This document shows, one piece after another, positions 7,542-16,243 of a stretch of DNA of 64,000 nucleotides. Location of the stretch: assembly GCF_943736985.1 (NCBI RefSeq), contig NZ_CALSFS010000007.1, positions 1 to 64,000 on the forward strand, in the 5' to 3' direction. The notes beneath the pieces were generated by a model that had not been told where the DNA came from, did no database searches, and saw only the letters and a list, made by a program, of their open reading frames with translations. Both the position numbers and the translations under genes were made by a program. Positions within the stretch are counted from its first letter, which is position 1. Every line of letters starts with the position of its first letter. Source of the stretch: Clostridium sp. Marseille-Q2269 (lineage in GTDB: Bacteria > Bacillota > Clostridia > Clostridiales > Clostridiaceae).

Positions 7542-10199
7542 TCATATTTTTAATTTAAATAAATCTAATAGTTCATTATTACTCATTTCTGTAATCCAAT
7601 TTTCCTTGCTATCAGAAACAATTTCCTTTGAAAGTTTTATTTTATCTTCAATCATCATATCAATTTTTTCTTCAACAGTTCCTTTAGTTATAAATTTATG
7701 GACTATAACATTTTTGTTTTGTCCTATTCTAAAAGCTCTGTCCGTTGCTTGATTTTCAATTGCTGGATTCCACCATCTATCGAAGTGAATAACATGATTT
7801 GCAGCTGTAAGATTCAATCCAACACCACCAGCTTTTAATGAAAGTATCATAAAAGGCACATATTCTTCTCCTTGAAAAGCATCTACAAGTTCTTTTCTTT
7901 TTTTAACTGGAGTTCCTCCATGAAGTATAAGTCCCTTGTGATTAAAAATAGTTTCTAAAAAATCACTAAGTGGTTTAGCCATTTCTTTAAACTGAGTAAA
8001 TACAAGTGCTCTTTCCCTTTTTTCATAAATAGTTTCACATATTTCTCTAAGTCTTTCATATTTACCACTTTCATTTTCTAAAAAAGATTCTTGCCCCAAA
8101 TATTGTGATGGATGATTACATATTTGTTTAAACTTCATAATAGATGAAATTATTATTCCCTTACGTTTTATTCCTTCTTCTTCTGATTCTAGCTTTTCTT
8201 TAATATCTTTTACAAGATTACTATATAAAAGGACTTGCTTTTTAGTAAGTGAAGCATAAGTCTTCATTTCTATTTTTTCTGGTAGATCTGAAATAACAGA
8301 CTTATCTGTCTTTACCCTTCTTAAAATAAATGGATTTACAACTTTTTTAAGCCTTGAATATCCTATTTCACTTTCTTTTAGGTTCTTTACAAAATCTGAA
8401 AATTCTTTAGACGTTCCAAGAAGTCCTTTATTTAAAAAGTCAAATAAAGACCATAAATCCGAAAGTCTATTTTCTATTGGTGTTCCTGTCATTGCTATTT
8501 TATATTTAGCTTTCAACTCTTTTACTGTTCTTGTTTGCTTTGTACGTGGATTTTTTATAGCTTGTGCTTCATCCAAAATTACAGTATCCCAAAGTTCATC
8601 TTTAATCCACTGATATTTGGAGATCATAGCATAAGTTGTTATAAAAATATCATATAACTCTAAACAATTTTTATCCATTTTATCTAGGTCTTTATTTTCT
8701 GATGGATGCAAAACATAATATTTAAGATTAGGTGCAAACTTCTTAATTTCACTAACCCAGTTTTGAATAAGGGACGCAGGAACTATTAGTATTGTCTTCT
8801 CTTTTTTATTTGTTTTTATATGATTTAAAAGTGAAATAACTTGAATTGTCTTTCCAAGTCCCATATCATCCGCAAGGCATGCTCCAAGTCCTAAGTTTTT
8901 CATATAATTAAGCCAACTTAACCCCTTTTCTTGATAAGAACGAAGCTTAGCATTAAAGTTATCCCCACAAGTTATGGATTCTATCTTATCTGGATTTTTT
9001 AACTTATCAAAAACTGAATTTAGCCACTGTCCATTAGTAACTTCTAATTCATCTTTATCTTCTTTAATCTCTAATACTTTTTCTGCATTTAATTTAAATC
9101 TTAATGCTTCTATAATACTTATGTCCTCATTTTCTGTTAATCTTTGGGCTTTTTCATAAGCTTTTAACATTTCTTTTAATTTTTTATGATCAACTTCAAC
9201 CCATTTTCCTTTTATGAAAGCTAAACCTTCTGTTTCTGTAAGCATTTGTCTTATTTCATCTTCTGTAATCTCTTCTTCTCCTAAAAATATCTTAGCATTA
9301 AAGTCTACCAAAGCATCTTTATTAACTCTTGATTTTACTCTATCTCCTATGCTCACTGACATTTTTAAAGACTCATTTTTATTTTTCCACCATTTTGGAA
9401 TACGGCACAATATACCTGAATCTTCATACATAGGTATTTCTTTTAAAAAGGTATAGGCCTCTTCAGCACTTAATCCTATAGGATGAAATATTTCTCCAGT
9501 ATCTATAAGTTCATTTATAAATTTACTTCTTGAAGCTGCTTTATTTACTGTTGAAAGCAAGAATAGTAGTTTTTTGCTATTTTCTCCATATTCCATTAAA
9601 GCATTTTTTAAAGGAATATGCTTTGACTTGTCCTTATCTTTTATTGAATAAGTAGCTAAAAATGCAAAAGGATACTCCTGTTTTTTACTTTCTACCAAAT
9701 GAAAAAAAACACGACCAGCTAAATTAATATTAGAATTAAATGTTGAAAAAAATTCTGAGACGTTACCTTTATACTTTGATATTAAATTACTAAAAGATTT
9801 ATTTAATCTTTCAAAGAAACTTTTAATCCACTCTTCATTTAGATTCTCATTTCCAATTAAATAAGGTGCATCATCTAATAAATCTTTAATATCTGTATCC
9901 TCTATAGTAACTTTTGTTTTTTCTCTTAAATTTTCAATATCAGGATTTTTTGTTAATTTGTTTATAAAGGTAGCTATAATAGTCTTTAAATATCCAACAG
10001 AATCTGAAATCATTATTTTTTCATCCAAAAACCCTAAAAAAAACAATCCTTTATCTTTATCATCTTTAAAGTTATCTATTATAGTATGTTGTATATGAAT
10101 TTGTTTTTCTTTCAACTTTCTAAGGGATTCTAAAAAATCAAACTGAAAATCTCCATTTTCTTTTATTATTACAATCAATTCATTTTTATCCTTAATCAT
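7542..10199 (-). CDS. SNF2-family DNA helicase/translocase
   Basis: This 885-aa protein is full length for bacterial SNF2 proteins. The N-terminal ~380 residues match the SNF2-associated region. The motor then shows motif I DDMGLGKT (~445), motif II DEAQ (~542), motif III MTGTPIENRLSDLWS, motif IV LILHGG, and motif VI with QATDRAFRIGQ (~825). It is an ATP-driven dsDNA translocase; SNF2 proteins of this type do not usually unwind DNA. It is co-transcribed with the SWIM protein downstream. A defence or repair role is possible, but nothing in the sequence decides it. Confidence 0.93.
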   Translation of the reverse strand: MIKDKNELIVIIKENGDFQFDFLESLRKLKEKQIHIQHTIIDNFKDDKDKGLFFLGFLDEKIMISDSVGYLKTIIATFINKLTKNPDIENLREKTKVTIEDTDIKDLLDDAPYLIGNENLNEEWIKSFFERLNKSFSNLISKYKGNVSEFFSTFNSNINLAGRVFFHLVESKKQEYPFAFLATYSIKDKDKSKHIPLKNALMEYGENSKKLLFLLSTVNKAASRSKFINELIDTGEIFHPIGLSAEEAYTFLKEIPMYEDSGILCRIPKWWKNKNESLKMSVSIGDRVKSRVNKDALVDFNAKIFLGEEEITEDEIRQMLTETEGLAFIKGKWVEVDHKKLKEMLKAYEKAQRLTENEDISIIEALRFKLNAEKVLEIKEDKDELEVTNGQWLNSVFDKLKNPDKIESITCGDNFNAKLRSYQEKGLSWLNYMKNLGLGACLADDMGLGKTIQVISLLNHIKTNKKEKTILIVPASLIQNWVSEIKKFAPNLKYYVLHPSENKDLDKMDKNCLELYDIFITTYAMISKYQWIKDELWDTVILDEAQAIKNPRTKQTRTVKELKAKYKIAMTGTPIENRLSDLWSLFDFLNKGLLGTSKEFSDFVKNLKESEIGYSRLKKVVNPFILRRVKTDKSVISDLPEKIEMKTYASLTKKQVLLYSNLVKDIKEKLESEEEGIKRKGIIISSIMKFKQICNHPSQYLGQESFLENESGKYERLREICETIYEKRERALVFTQFKEMAKPLSDFLETIFNHKGLILHGGTPVKKRKELVDAFQGEEYVPFMILSLKAGGVGLNLTAANHVIHFDRWWNPAIENQATDRAFRIGQNKNVIVHKFITKGTVEEKIDMMIEDKIKLSKEIVSDSKENWITEMSNNELLDLFKLKI

Positions 10200-10348
10200 A
10201 AAAAACTCTCTTTCGTAATTATAATTTTCAACTTAAAATTAAATTTCATTAAACCAATATTTTAATTATGCAATCAACTCAATTATAAAAATCACTTGAT
10301 AAATCTAATAGCACTTATTGAAAATACGGTCTTGGCTATATATAAATT

Positions 10349-10670
10349 TCAGATATATAGTTTAAGCTTTTTTACAAAACTCAACACAGACCAAGGATTA
10401 TATATAGCCTTATCTCTAAATCCATAACCATCGTATCATTTCTTAGCATTTTCTACTTCATATTGTTTATTATAATACTTTAATAACTCTTCTACTTCCT
10501 CATCCAAAAATCCAAAATAATCATTATATTCGTATCCAAGAATAGTTGAAACAGCCAAATTATTAAGTCCTGAAAAAATACTTTCCTTTGCTACTCTAAG
10601 TATTCCAGTTAAAACAGCCTTTTCTAAGTAAGTGTTGTCTTTAAGTCCACTGCTTAAAAATATCCTCCCT
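10349..10670 (-). pseudogene. Remnant of an AAA-ATPase-like family protein
   Basis: Minus-strand translation gives YLEKAVLTGILRVAKESIFSG then YDGYGF and AIYNPWSV, diagnostic of the C-terminal half of the same AAA-ATPase-like family as the gene at the window start. A TGA replaces the usual Trp before YDGY, the N-terminal ATPase half is missing and the frame ends early. It is a dead fragment. Confidence 0.8.
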
Positions 10671-10755
10671 CCAAAATAGGTTTTTATTTTTCATAATTAA
10701 ATAAACACTATAAAACAGGCTTTATTACTTAAGCTAATATTTGTGTCCTACTTGG

Positions 10756-11466
10756 CTAAAACATTCCTTCATTTTCTTTAATAAAATTCTTTTGTTTTTC
10801 TAAATAATCAACTAATGGTTTAACATTATTCCATGATGATACTTCCAAAGCCCTTTTGTATTCATCTGCTGATTCTCCGTTCATATATTTTAAATCTAAT
10901 CTATTATCTAATAATTGCTTTAAATATATAAATCTACCTATTCTGCCATTACCATCTTGAAATGGATGTATACGCTCAAATTCAAAATGGAATCTTGCTA
11001 TATCATAAATTGTAATTTCCTTTAAACTATAAAATTTCTCTATAATTGCATTTAATCTATCTTCTACTTCCCATGGATTTGATGTATCAAATTCAGCACC
11101 AAGTATTCTATTTTGATATTTTTTAAATACTCCTGCTAAACCCATATCATATAATCTTGTTCTATACATTAAACTTGCATGCCATTCTTTTATCATTTCT
11201 AAAGTAAGTTTTTCATCTATTGTATCTAATACCATATCAAAAGTATAAAAAGAATTAACAGTTTCCTGAACATCATCTAATGTATGAGTTCCCATTACTA
11301 TATTTTTTTCAAATAAAAATTGAAGTGCTTCTGTTGTAAATGTACTTCCTTCTATTTTATTTGAATGATATATATAATCATATTTTAAAATTTCATTTAG
11401 AGAATTATGAATTCCCTTTGTTTCCTTTAATGTTTTTAGAAATTTATCATAATATTCCTTATCCAT
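10756..11466 (-). CDS. Fic-domain protein (probable AMP-transferase)
   Basis: This 236-aa protein carries the Fic core HPFQDGNGRIGR (residues 167-178; catalytic His167) and an N-terminal inhibitory motif S35-xxx-E39-G40 (SNKIEG), so it is a class II, N-terminally autoinhibited Fic protein. Such proteins transfer AMP from ATP to target proteins and are held off by the inhibitory Glu. No separate antitoxin is needed or seen. It stands alone, with a partial copy of a terminator-like repeat (around 10700) downstream. Target unknown. Confidence 0.92.
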   Translation of the reverse strand: MDKEYYDKFLKTLKETKGIHNSLNEILKYDYIYHSNKIEGSTFTTEALQFLFEKNIVMGTHTLDDVQETVNSFYTFDMVLDTIDEKLTLEMIKEWHASLMYRTRLYDMGLAGVFKKYQNRILGAEFDTSNPWEVEDRLNAIIEKFYSLKEITIYDIARFHFEFERIHPFQDGNGRIGRFIYLKQLLDNRLDLKYMNGESADEYKRALEVSSWNNVKPLVDYLEKQKNFIKENEGMF

Positions 11467-11851
11467 TCTACCCTTTACACTCCCATTAATTAAATTTCTT
11501 ATATATTCTATTTTAAAATTTTTAATATACTAAGTAATGCTTGTAATGTACTTATATAATATATTTCTATTCTATACTAAACGAACTTCCAAGTACATAT
11601 TATAATTATTCTCTTTTAATATTTTGTTTAATACATCAAAACATAAAAAGTTTTACTAACCTTAGCTAGCATTATTAACTCACTTTCAAATAATCTTGGT
11701 GAGGAATTTGGTGGAGAACTATATAAAATTAAGCCTATTTTATAGGTTATCAATTAAAATAAACTCTATAAAACAGGCTTTATCATTTTTAATTATATAT
11801 GTTTTTTATTCCCACGGAATAATAATTTATTATTTCCGCCAATTATGAAGG
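11467..11851. other. Intergenic region with a terminator-like hairpin
   Basis: No gene is seen. It holds the hairpin at 11729-11783 and otherwise AT-rich sequence. The segment around CTATAAAACAGGCTTTA recurs near 10709. Confidence 0.6.
11729..11783. terminator. Terminator downstream of the YdbC-like gene
   Basis: AAGCCTATTTTATAG pairs with CTATAAAACAGGCTT over about 14 bp with one mismatch around a ~20-nt loop. It lies just past the stop of the minus-strand gene at 11852. Confidence 0.5.
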
Positions 11852-12073
11852 TTACAGTTCCATATCATTTAAAATATCTCTAAGCTTTTTCAATTCTTCA
11901 CTTGATAAAGTAATACCTTTTCCCATCTTTTCATGTTGTGGTGCCCAATCTCTTAAATCATATTTTGACTCTCTTCCATTCCAAGAAATTAAATTTAATT
12001 CTTTTGTCCATCCTTTTGGTGATTCTGATATAGTTCCTAATTCTTTTTCTATTTCAAATTTAATATCTGCCAT
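11852..12073 (-). CDS. YdbC/PC4-like single-stranded DNA-binding protein
   Basis: This 73-aa protein has the PC4/p15 coactivator-like fold signature: GWTKELNLISWNGRESKYDLR followed by WAPQHEKMGKGITLSSEEL. Lactococcal YdbC of this family binds ssDNA as a dimer. The ATG follows GGGAGGG. Single-gene unit, probably a DNA-metabolism housekeeping role. Confidence 0.88.
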   Translation of the reverse strand: MADIKFEIEKELGTISESPKGWTKELNLISWNGRESKYDLRDWAPQHEKMGKGITLSSEELKKLRDILNDMEL

Positions 12074-12481
12074 ATGGTTATCCCTCCCTTATAAACTACT
12101 TACCTTTAGCTGTAAATCTCTTGTATTTAATATAGTTAATATAAGATTTGTAGTCAAGTTTTTTAAGTGTATATCAATTATTAATGTAACTAAACTAGCT
12201 TTAAAACATAATATTTTTACACATTCCTTGAAAATTAACATTAAGTTTCTTGATCTTAATATAGAAGTCAAAAGCAAAAGCACACATTGCAACTAAGAAT
12301 AATTGTGGTCTCTCTAATAATTTATTATGTTATCACCTAAGATACTCTAAAAATTTAGTCATAAAAAGCTCCCACATTTGTGAGAGCTTCTTAATTATTA
12401 TTTTATCTCTTATTTAACATTGTAGGCAAATTGGATAAACGCTTGAACTTTTTAATGTTTAATTTAATCTTTAGCTTGTAA
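12074..12481. other. Intergenic region
   Basis: I see no supported gene. A 67-codon open frame on the minus strand (12089-12292) has no good ribosome site and an unconvincing composition. The terminator at 12365-12389 lies here. Confidence 0.5.
12365..12389 (-). terminator. Terminator of the DUF1659-DUF2922 unit
   Basis: AAGCTCCCACA pairs with TGTGAGAGCTT with a mismatch near the middle, followed on the minus strand by a T-rich run. It lies 93 nt past the DUF2922 stop. Confidence 0.75.
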
Positions 12482-12709
12482 CTATTGTTCTATCTGAATT
12501 TCTTCTGTGTCTGTGGTTATAATTCTAGCAACTCTTAAGCTTGAAAGATCTCCATTTTTAGTTTGAAATATATTTTGGTCTACTATAGCTTTTCCACAAC
12601 TCTTTATTTCCTCTTCTGTTACTTCATCTTTAATCTTTGGAATTCTTATGGTTGAACTAGTATTCTCTACAGTTTTAAATACTAAATTTAAATATTTCTT
12701 TGTACTCAT
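12482..12709 (-). CDS. DUF2922 family protein
   Basis: This 75-aa small protein has the hallmark LNLVFKT start and recurring TxxxRIPxIK pattern of DUF2922. The family is common in clostridia, usually next to DUF1659 and YvrJ genes, as here. Function unknown; no membrane segment or catalytic motif. It is 24 nt downstream of the DUF1659 gene and surely co-transcribed. Confidence 0.88.
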   Translation of the reverse strand: MSTKKYLNLVFKTVENTSSTIRIPKIKDEVTEEEIKSCGKAIVDQNIFQTKNGDLSSLRVARIITTDTEEIQIEQ

Positions 12710-12733
12710 GCTTTACAGCCCCCTCTCATTTAA

Positions 12734-12955
12734 TTATTTTAATAATTCATAGTTTTCTAATACTGTAGCTTCTGATATGCCCTCTGGCATCAATGGTTCT
12801 ATTGCATCTACCACTGTCACAAGAGCCTCTGGTTCTGCATCAAATTTCACATTTTGGTAGGTAGATTTTTTTATGATGTTTTTTCCTTTCTCATCTAGTC
12901 CATCTTGATAAGATATAGCTAGACTTCTTTCTAAAAGATTTTTACTTGCTGCCAT
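12734..12955 (-). CDS. DUF1659 family protein
   Basis: This 73-aa protein matches DUF1659: NLLERSLAISYQDGLDEKGK and a C-terminal VVDAIEPLM. It pairs with DUF2922 downstream. The ribosome site AAAGGAGG is well spaced from the ATG. A matching YvrJ gene lies elsewhere in the window (23557-23691). No known function. Confidence 0.88.
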   Translation of the reverse strand: MAASKNLLERSLAISYQDGLDEKGKNIIKKSTYQNVKFDAEPEALVTVVDAIEPLMPEGISEATVLENYELLK

Positions 12956-13019
12956 AAATTTGTACCTCCTTTATTTTGTTTAATTTCCCTTTCGCCTATA
13001 TATATGACCTACAAGTATA

Positions 13020-13150
13020 AATCGCAGTAAATTTTATTAACTACCTCATAATCTACATCTTTTCTCCCCATAAGAATATTTTCAAGTATTGTTCCATTAA
13101 ATATGAATGGTTTCTGACCAATACATGCAACATATAATTTGTTGTAAAAT
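13020..13150 (-). pseudogene. Fragment of an ABC exporter ATPase domain
   Basis: Minus-strand translation gives QKPFIFNGTILENILMGR, the Q-loop and following region of an ABC exporter nucleotide-binding domain, then a stop. There is no Walker A or signature motif. A leftover of a deleted peptide or multidrug exporter. Confidence 0.65.
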
Positions 13151-13222
13151 AAATGGTTTTATTAGTATTTTATATAGATTTTTAATCCTCTTATTCATTA
13201 TTTATTTCCTCTCTTTAAATTA

Positions 13223-14985
13223 TTAATATTGTTTTATGTTTCTCAAATATATAAAATAAGTAAACACAAAATAGCTTAAATATAAAATAGCAAACATACT
13301 TAAAGGCAATACCAATCCTGTAGTCAAAAATCCATTCTCTTTAAAAATTATATTAAATTGAGTACTAAACGCTCTATAAAAATTATACAGAAATAATAAA
13401 AAGCCTAGTATAGAAGATATAAAGGGTAAATTAAAAGAAATAAAAAGCTGTTTAAATACCAATAATCTTACTTGTTCTTTACTTACACCTAATTTATACA
13501 ATATGCTATATTTATATTTGTTACCTATAGATTCTATTGAGTGTTGTACCGAAAGAATAGTTAAGCTCATAATAAGTAATAAACTTCCTATTAATAAGCA
13601 TGTTATTTTTATAAGAGTCTGACCTATTTTACTAGATAGTTTTTCTTTTGAATCTGTTTTTATCTTAATTATGTCTTATTGTTCATACTCATAAGAAGGA
13701 ATCCGCATTTTATATTTAGATTTATACCAATTACCTATATCCTCAAATATTATTTTATTTTCATTAAATGGTATTGGTTTCATTAAATTTGCAATAAAAG
13801 TTGTCTTAGCAACCTTTAAATCATTACATAAATCATCATTAACAATTATTGTATACTCAACATTATTATTAAAAATACTTCTCCCTAAATATTCATTATA
13901 GAATGCTTCATTTTTAAGTTGAATATTTTCATTTTTAAAATTAATGCCATTCTGAGTTATACACAAATCCTTTAATTGTTGTAGTAATATTCCTATATTT
14001 TCATAATGAATAGCAAATTCATTATTGTGTAAATTTATACTTTTATATCCATTTATTTTTCTTAAATCATTATAATCACTTAATTTCATAATTAATATAG
14101 GAAACTTCTTCTTTTTTGTTATATTAAAATCTGCATCTTTATAAAAATATAAATTATAGGATTTACTTTTATCTATATGAAATTTATTATTAATATAAAT
14201 AAATATATCTTTAAAATCTGTTTCTATATTAAGTTTTTTATTTTTAATGAGTTCATAGTGAGTATCTATTTCTAAATCATATATATTGTATCTTTCAAGA
14301 GTTTTATTAGACCATAATTGTAAAATGTAACCTATAGAAAAAGCAATTAAAGAAAAAAATATTATCAAACATAATATTGTGTTAATCTTAGATTTGCTAT
14401 TTATTTTTGACATAAGTTCATTTATAAAAAACACATTTGTTTTTATTTTGGTAAAATTTTTAAATTTATTTTTAAATAATTTTAGTAAATAAGATATATA
14501 ATAATAAAATCCATATATTCCTGGTATAATTAATAATGTTATAACAAAATATATAATTCTATATTCTCTATCTCCACTTGTTATACTCTCTAAGAACTTA
14601 TTCATATAATAAAATCCTAAGAAATATAAAAACATTGAAAGAATTAGAAATACAAGATTAACAAATCTATTTTTTATTAATACCTTTTCGTTTTTTGTAG
14701 ATAATTTTAAGAAATGGATTATTTTAAACCTATATATTTTTAAATATGTTGAAAAATGTTATCACACAAAAGATTATAAAATAAAAAAACATAAGCTATT
14801 AATTTTATTTGTCTATACATAGAGTATATTCCTGGAAGTGCTTTTATAATATTAGTATCATAAATCAATGCATTACAACCATAAAATAAACTAGAACAAA
14901 ATATAATAGTAATAAAATATATAGAGTATTCTTTGAATAATTTACTAATGTTTTTAAATGATAATTTAACGTATAACATCATCAT
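13223..14985 (-). pseudogene. BceB-like ABC permease, broken by a frameshift and an in-frame stop
   Basis: Three pieces read in order form one FtsX/BceB-type permease: N-terminus (from 14985), middle (from about 14730, frame changed) and C-terminus (13223-13570). The first two differ in frame, with the shift near 14730. The last two are in the same frame, separated only by TAA at 13676-13678. Intact BceB permeases of about 650 aa export or sense antimicrobial peptides. Multiple membrane segments remain visible. The cognate ATPase upstream is intact, so the loss is probably recent. Confidence 0.85.
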
Positions 14986-15739
14986 ATCTCTCCTTACTAT
15001 ATTCAGATGTTATACTTAAAATTTCTTTATATAATTTTTCTTTATTATTTTCATGTCTCTTTAGTTCTGTTACAATTTTACCATCTTTTATAAATAATAC
15101 TCTACTGCAATAACTTGCTACATAAGAATCATGAGTCACTATAATTACGGTAGCATTAAATTCTTTATTTATATTCTGTAATATTTTTAATAGATTTTTA
15201 GCAGATTTAGAATCTAATGCTCCAGTAGGCTCGTCCGCTAAAATAATATCAGGATTATTAATTATAGCTCTAGCACAAGAACATCGCTGTTTTTGTCCTC
15301 CAGACACTTCATATGGATATTTATTTAATATATTATCAATTCCTAGTTTTTTCGATATGGATTGTATTTTATCATCCATAACTTTGGGGTTGCATCTATT
15401 TATGGATAAGGATAATTGTATATTTTCGTATAGTGTTAATGTATTAAGAAGATTTAAATCTTGAAAAACGAATCCTAATTTTTCTCTTCTAAATTTTAAT
15501 AACTGTTTATTATTCATCTTTGTTAAATCTTCATTATTTATAAGTATATTACCACTATCTACAATATCTATTGAAGATAATAAGTTTAACAAAGTACTTT
15601 TACCTGAACCAGATGAGCCCGTTACAGCCAATAATTCTCCTCTTTGAACATTAAAACTTATATCATTAACAGCTTTTACCAAATTATTATCTTTCCCATA
15701 ATACTTTTTTACATTGTTAACACTCAAAATAGTATCCAT
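14966..15739 (-). CDS. BceA-like ABC transporter ATP-binding protein
   Basis: This 257-aa protein is complete: Walker A TGSSGSGKSTLL, signature VSGGQKQR, Walker B IILADEPTGALDS and the H-loop His (IVTHDSYVAS). It belongs to the MacB/BceA branch, whose partners are FtsX-like permeases giving antimicrobial peptide resistance. It overlaps the permease start by 20 nt (translational coupling). With the permease broken the pair is unlikely to work. No two-component system is beside it. Confidence 0.9.
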   Translation of the reverse strand: MDTILSVNNVKKYYGKDNNLVKAVNDISFNVQRGELLAVTGSSGSGKSTLLNLLSSIDIVDSGNILINNEDLTKMNNKQLLKFRREKLGFVFQDLNLLNTLTLYENIQLSLSINRCNPKVMDDKIQSISKKLGIDNILNKYPYEVSGGQKQRCSCARAIINNPDIILADEPTGALDSKSAKNLLKILQNINKEFNATVIIVTHDSYVASYCSRVLFIKDGKIVTELKRHENNKEKLYKEILSITSEYSKERYDDVIR

Positions 15740-15743
15740 TATT

Positions 15744-15880
15744 TCACGCTTCTTTTTTAAATAATTTTTCTATTTCTTCATCACTTAATCTTAAATATAT
15801 ATGTATTAGAGCTTCTTTTACATATTTACAATAAAGTTCATGTGGTTTATTTACATCTACTGCATAAACATTTCTACCTA
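15744..15880 (-). pseudogene. Short orphan C-terminal fragment
   Basis: An open stretch of about 45 codons, containing YAVDVNKPHELYCKYVKEAL and ending LSDEEIEKLFKKEA, stops 4 nt before the BceA-like start. It has no start codon of its own. It is probably the tail of a deleted gene; I do not recognise the family. Confidence 0.35.
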
Positions 15881-16243
15881 TCTAATTCCCCCTATTAATG
15901 TATTTTTAATATATATGCAAAATGCATTTTGGATAATTTGTGAATCATAGTAATAATATACTATTTATTTTCCCTTATATAAATACTTTTTTTATAATAA
16001 TTATATAAATATTGCGCATTTAAGTTTTAAAATTTTTATTAATATATTAAACAAAAAATTCTATAATATTACAAATAAATTTTACAAAACTTGTTAGTAT
16101 GAAAAATATTATAATATTATTAAATTTTTAATAATATTATATTGAAAATTCTTAAAATTTATATTATTATTATTTTAGCAAACATGAATATATATCCATA
16201 TTCATTAAATTTAACTAATAATAGATAAAAGAGGTGAAAGGTA
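15881..16243. other. AT-rich upstream region of the Cry-like gene
   Basis: No gene. It is very AT-rich, with many A- and T-tracts (for example 16040-16200), which would suit a bent, regulated toxin promoter. Ribosome site GAGGTGAAAGG lies immediately before the ATG at 16244. Confidence 0.5.

Noticed and set aside
10349-10670. Second selenocysteine candidate (TGA before YDGYGF)
   Set aside because: The family has Trp (TGG) here, not Cys, and the gene is truncated at both ends, so this is a nonsense mutation in a pseudogene.
12089-12292. 67-codon hydrophobic open frame on the minus strand
   Set aside because: No good ribosome site, no family match, and composition like chance AT-rich translation; nearby sequence looks like decayed DNA.
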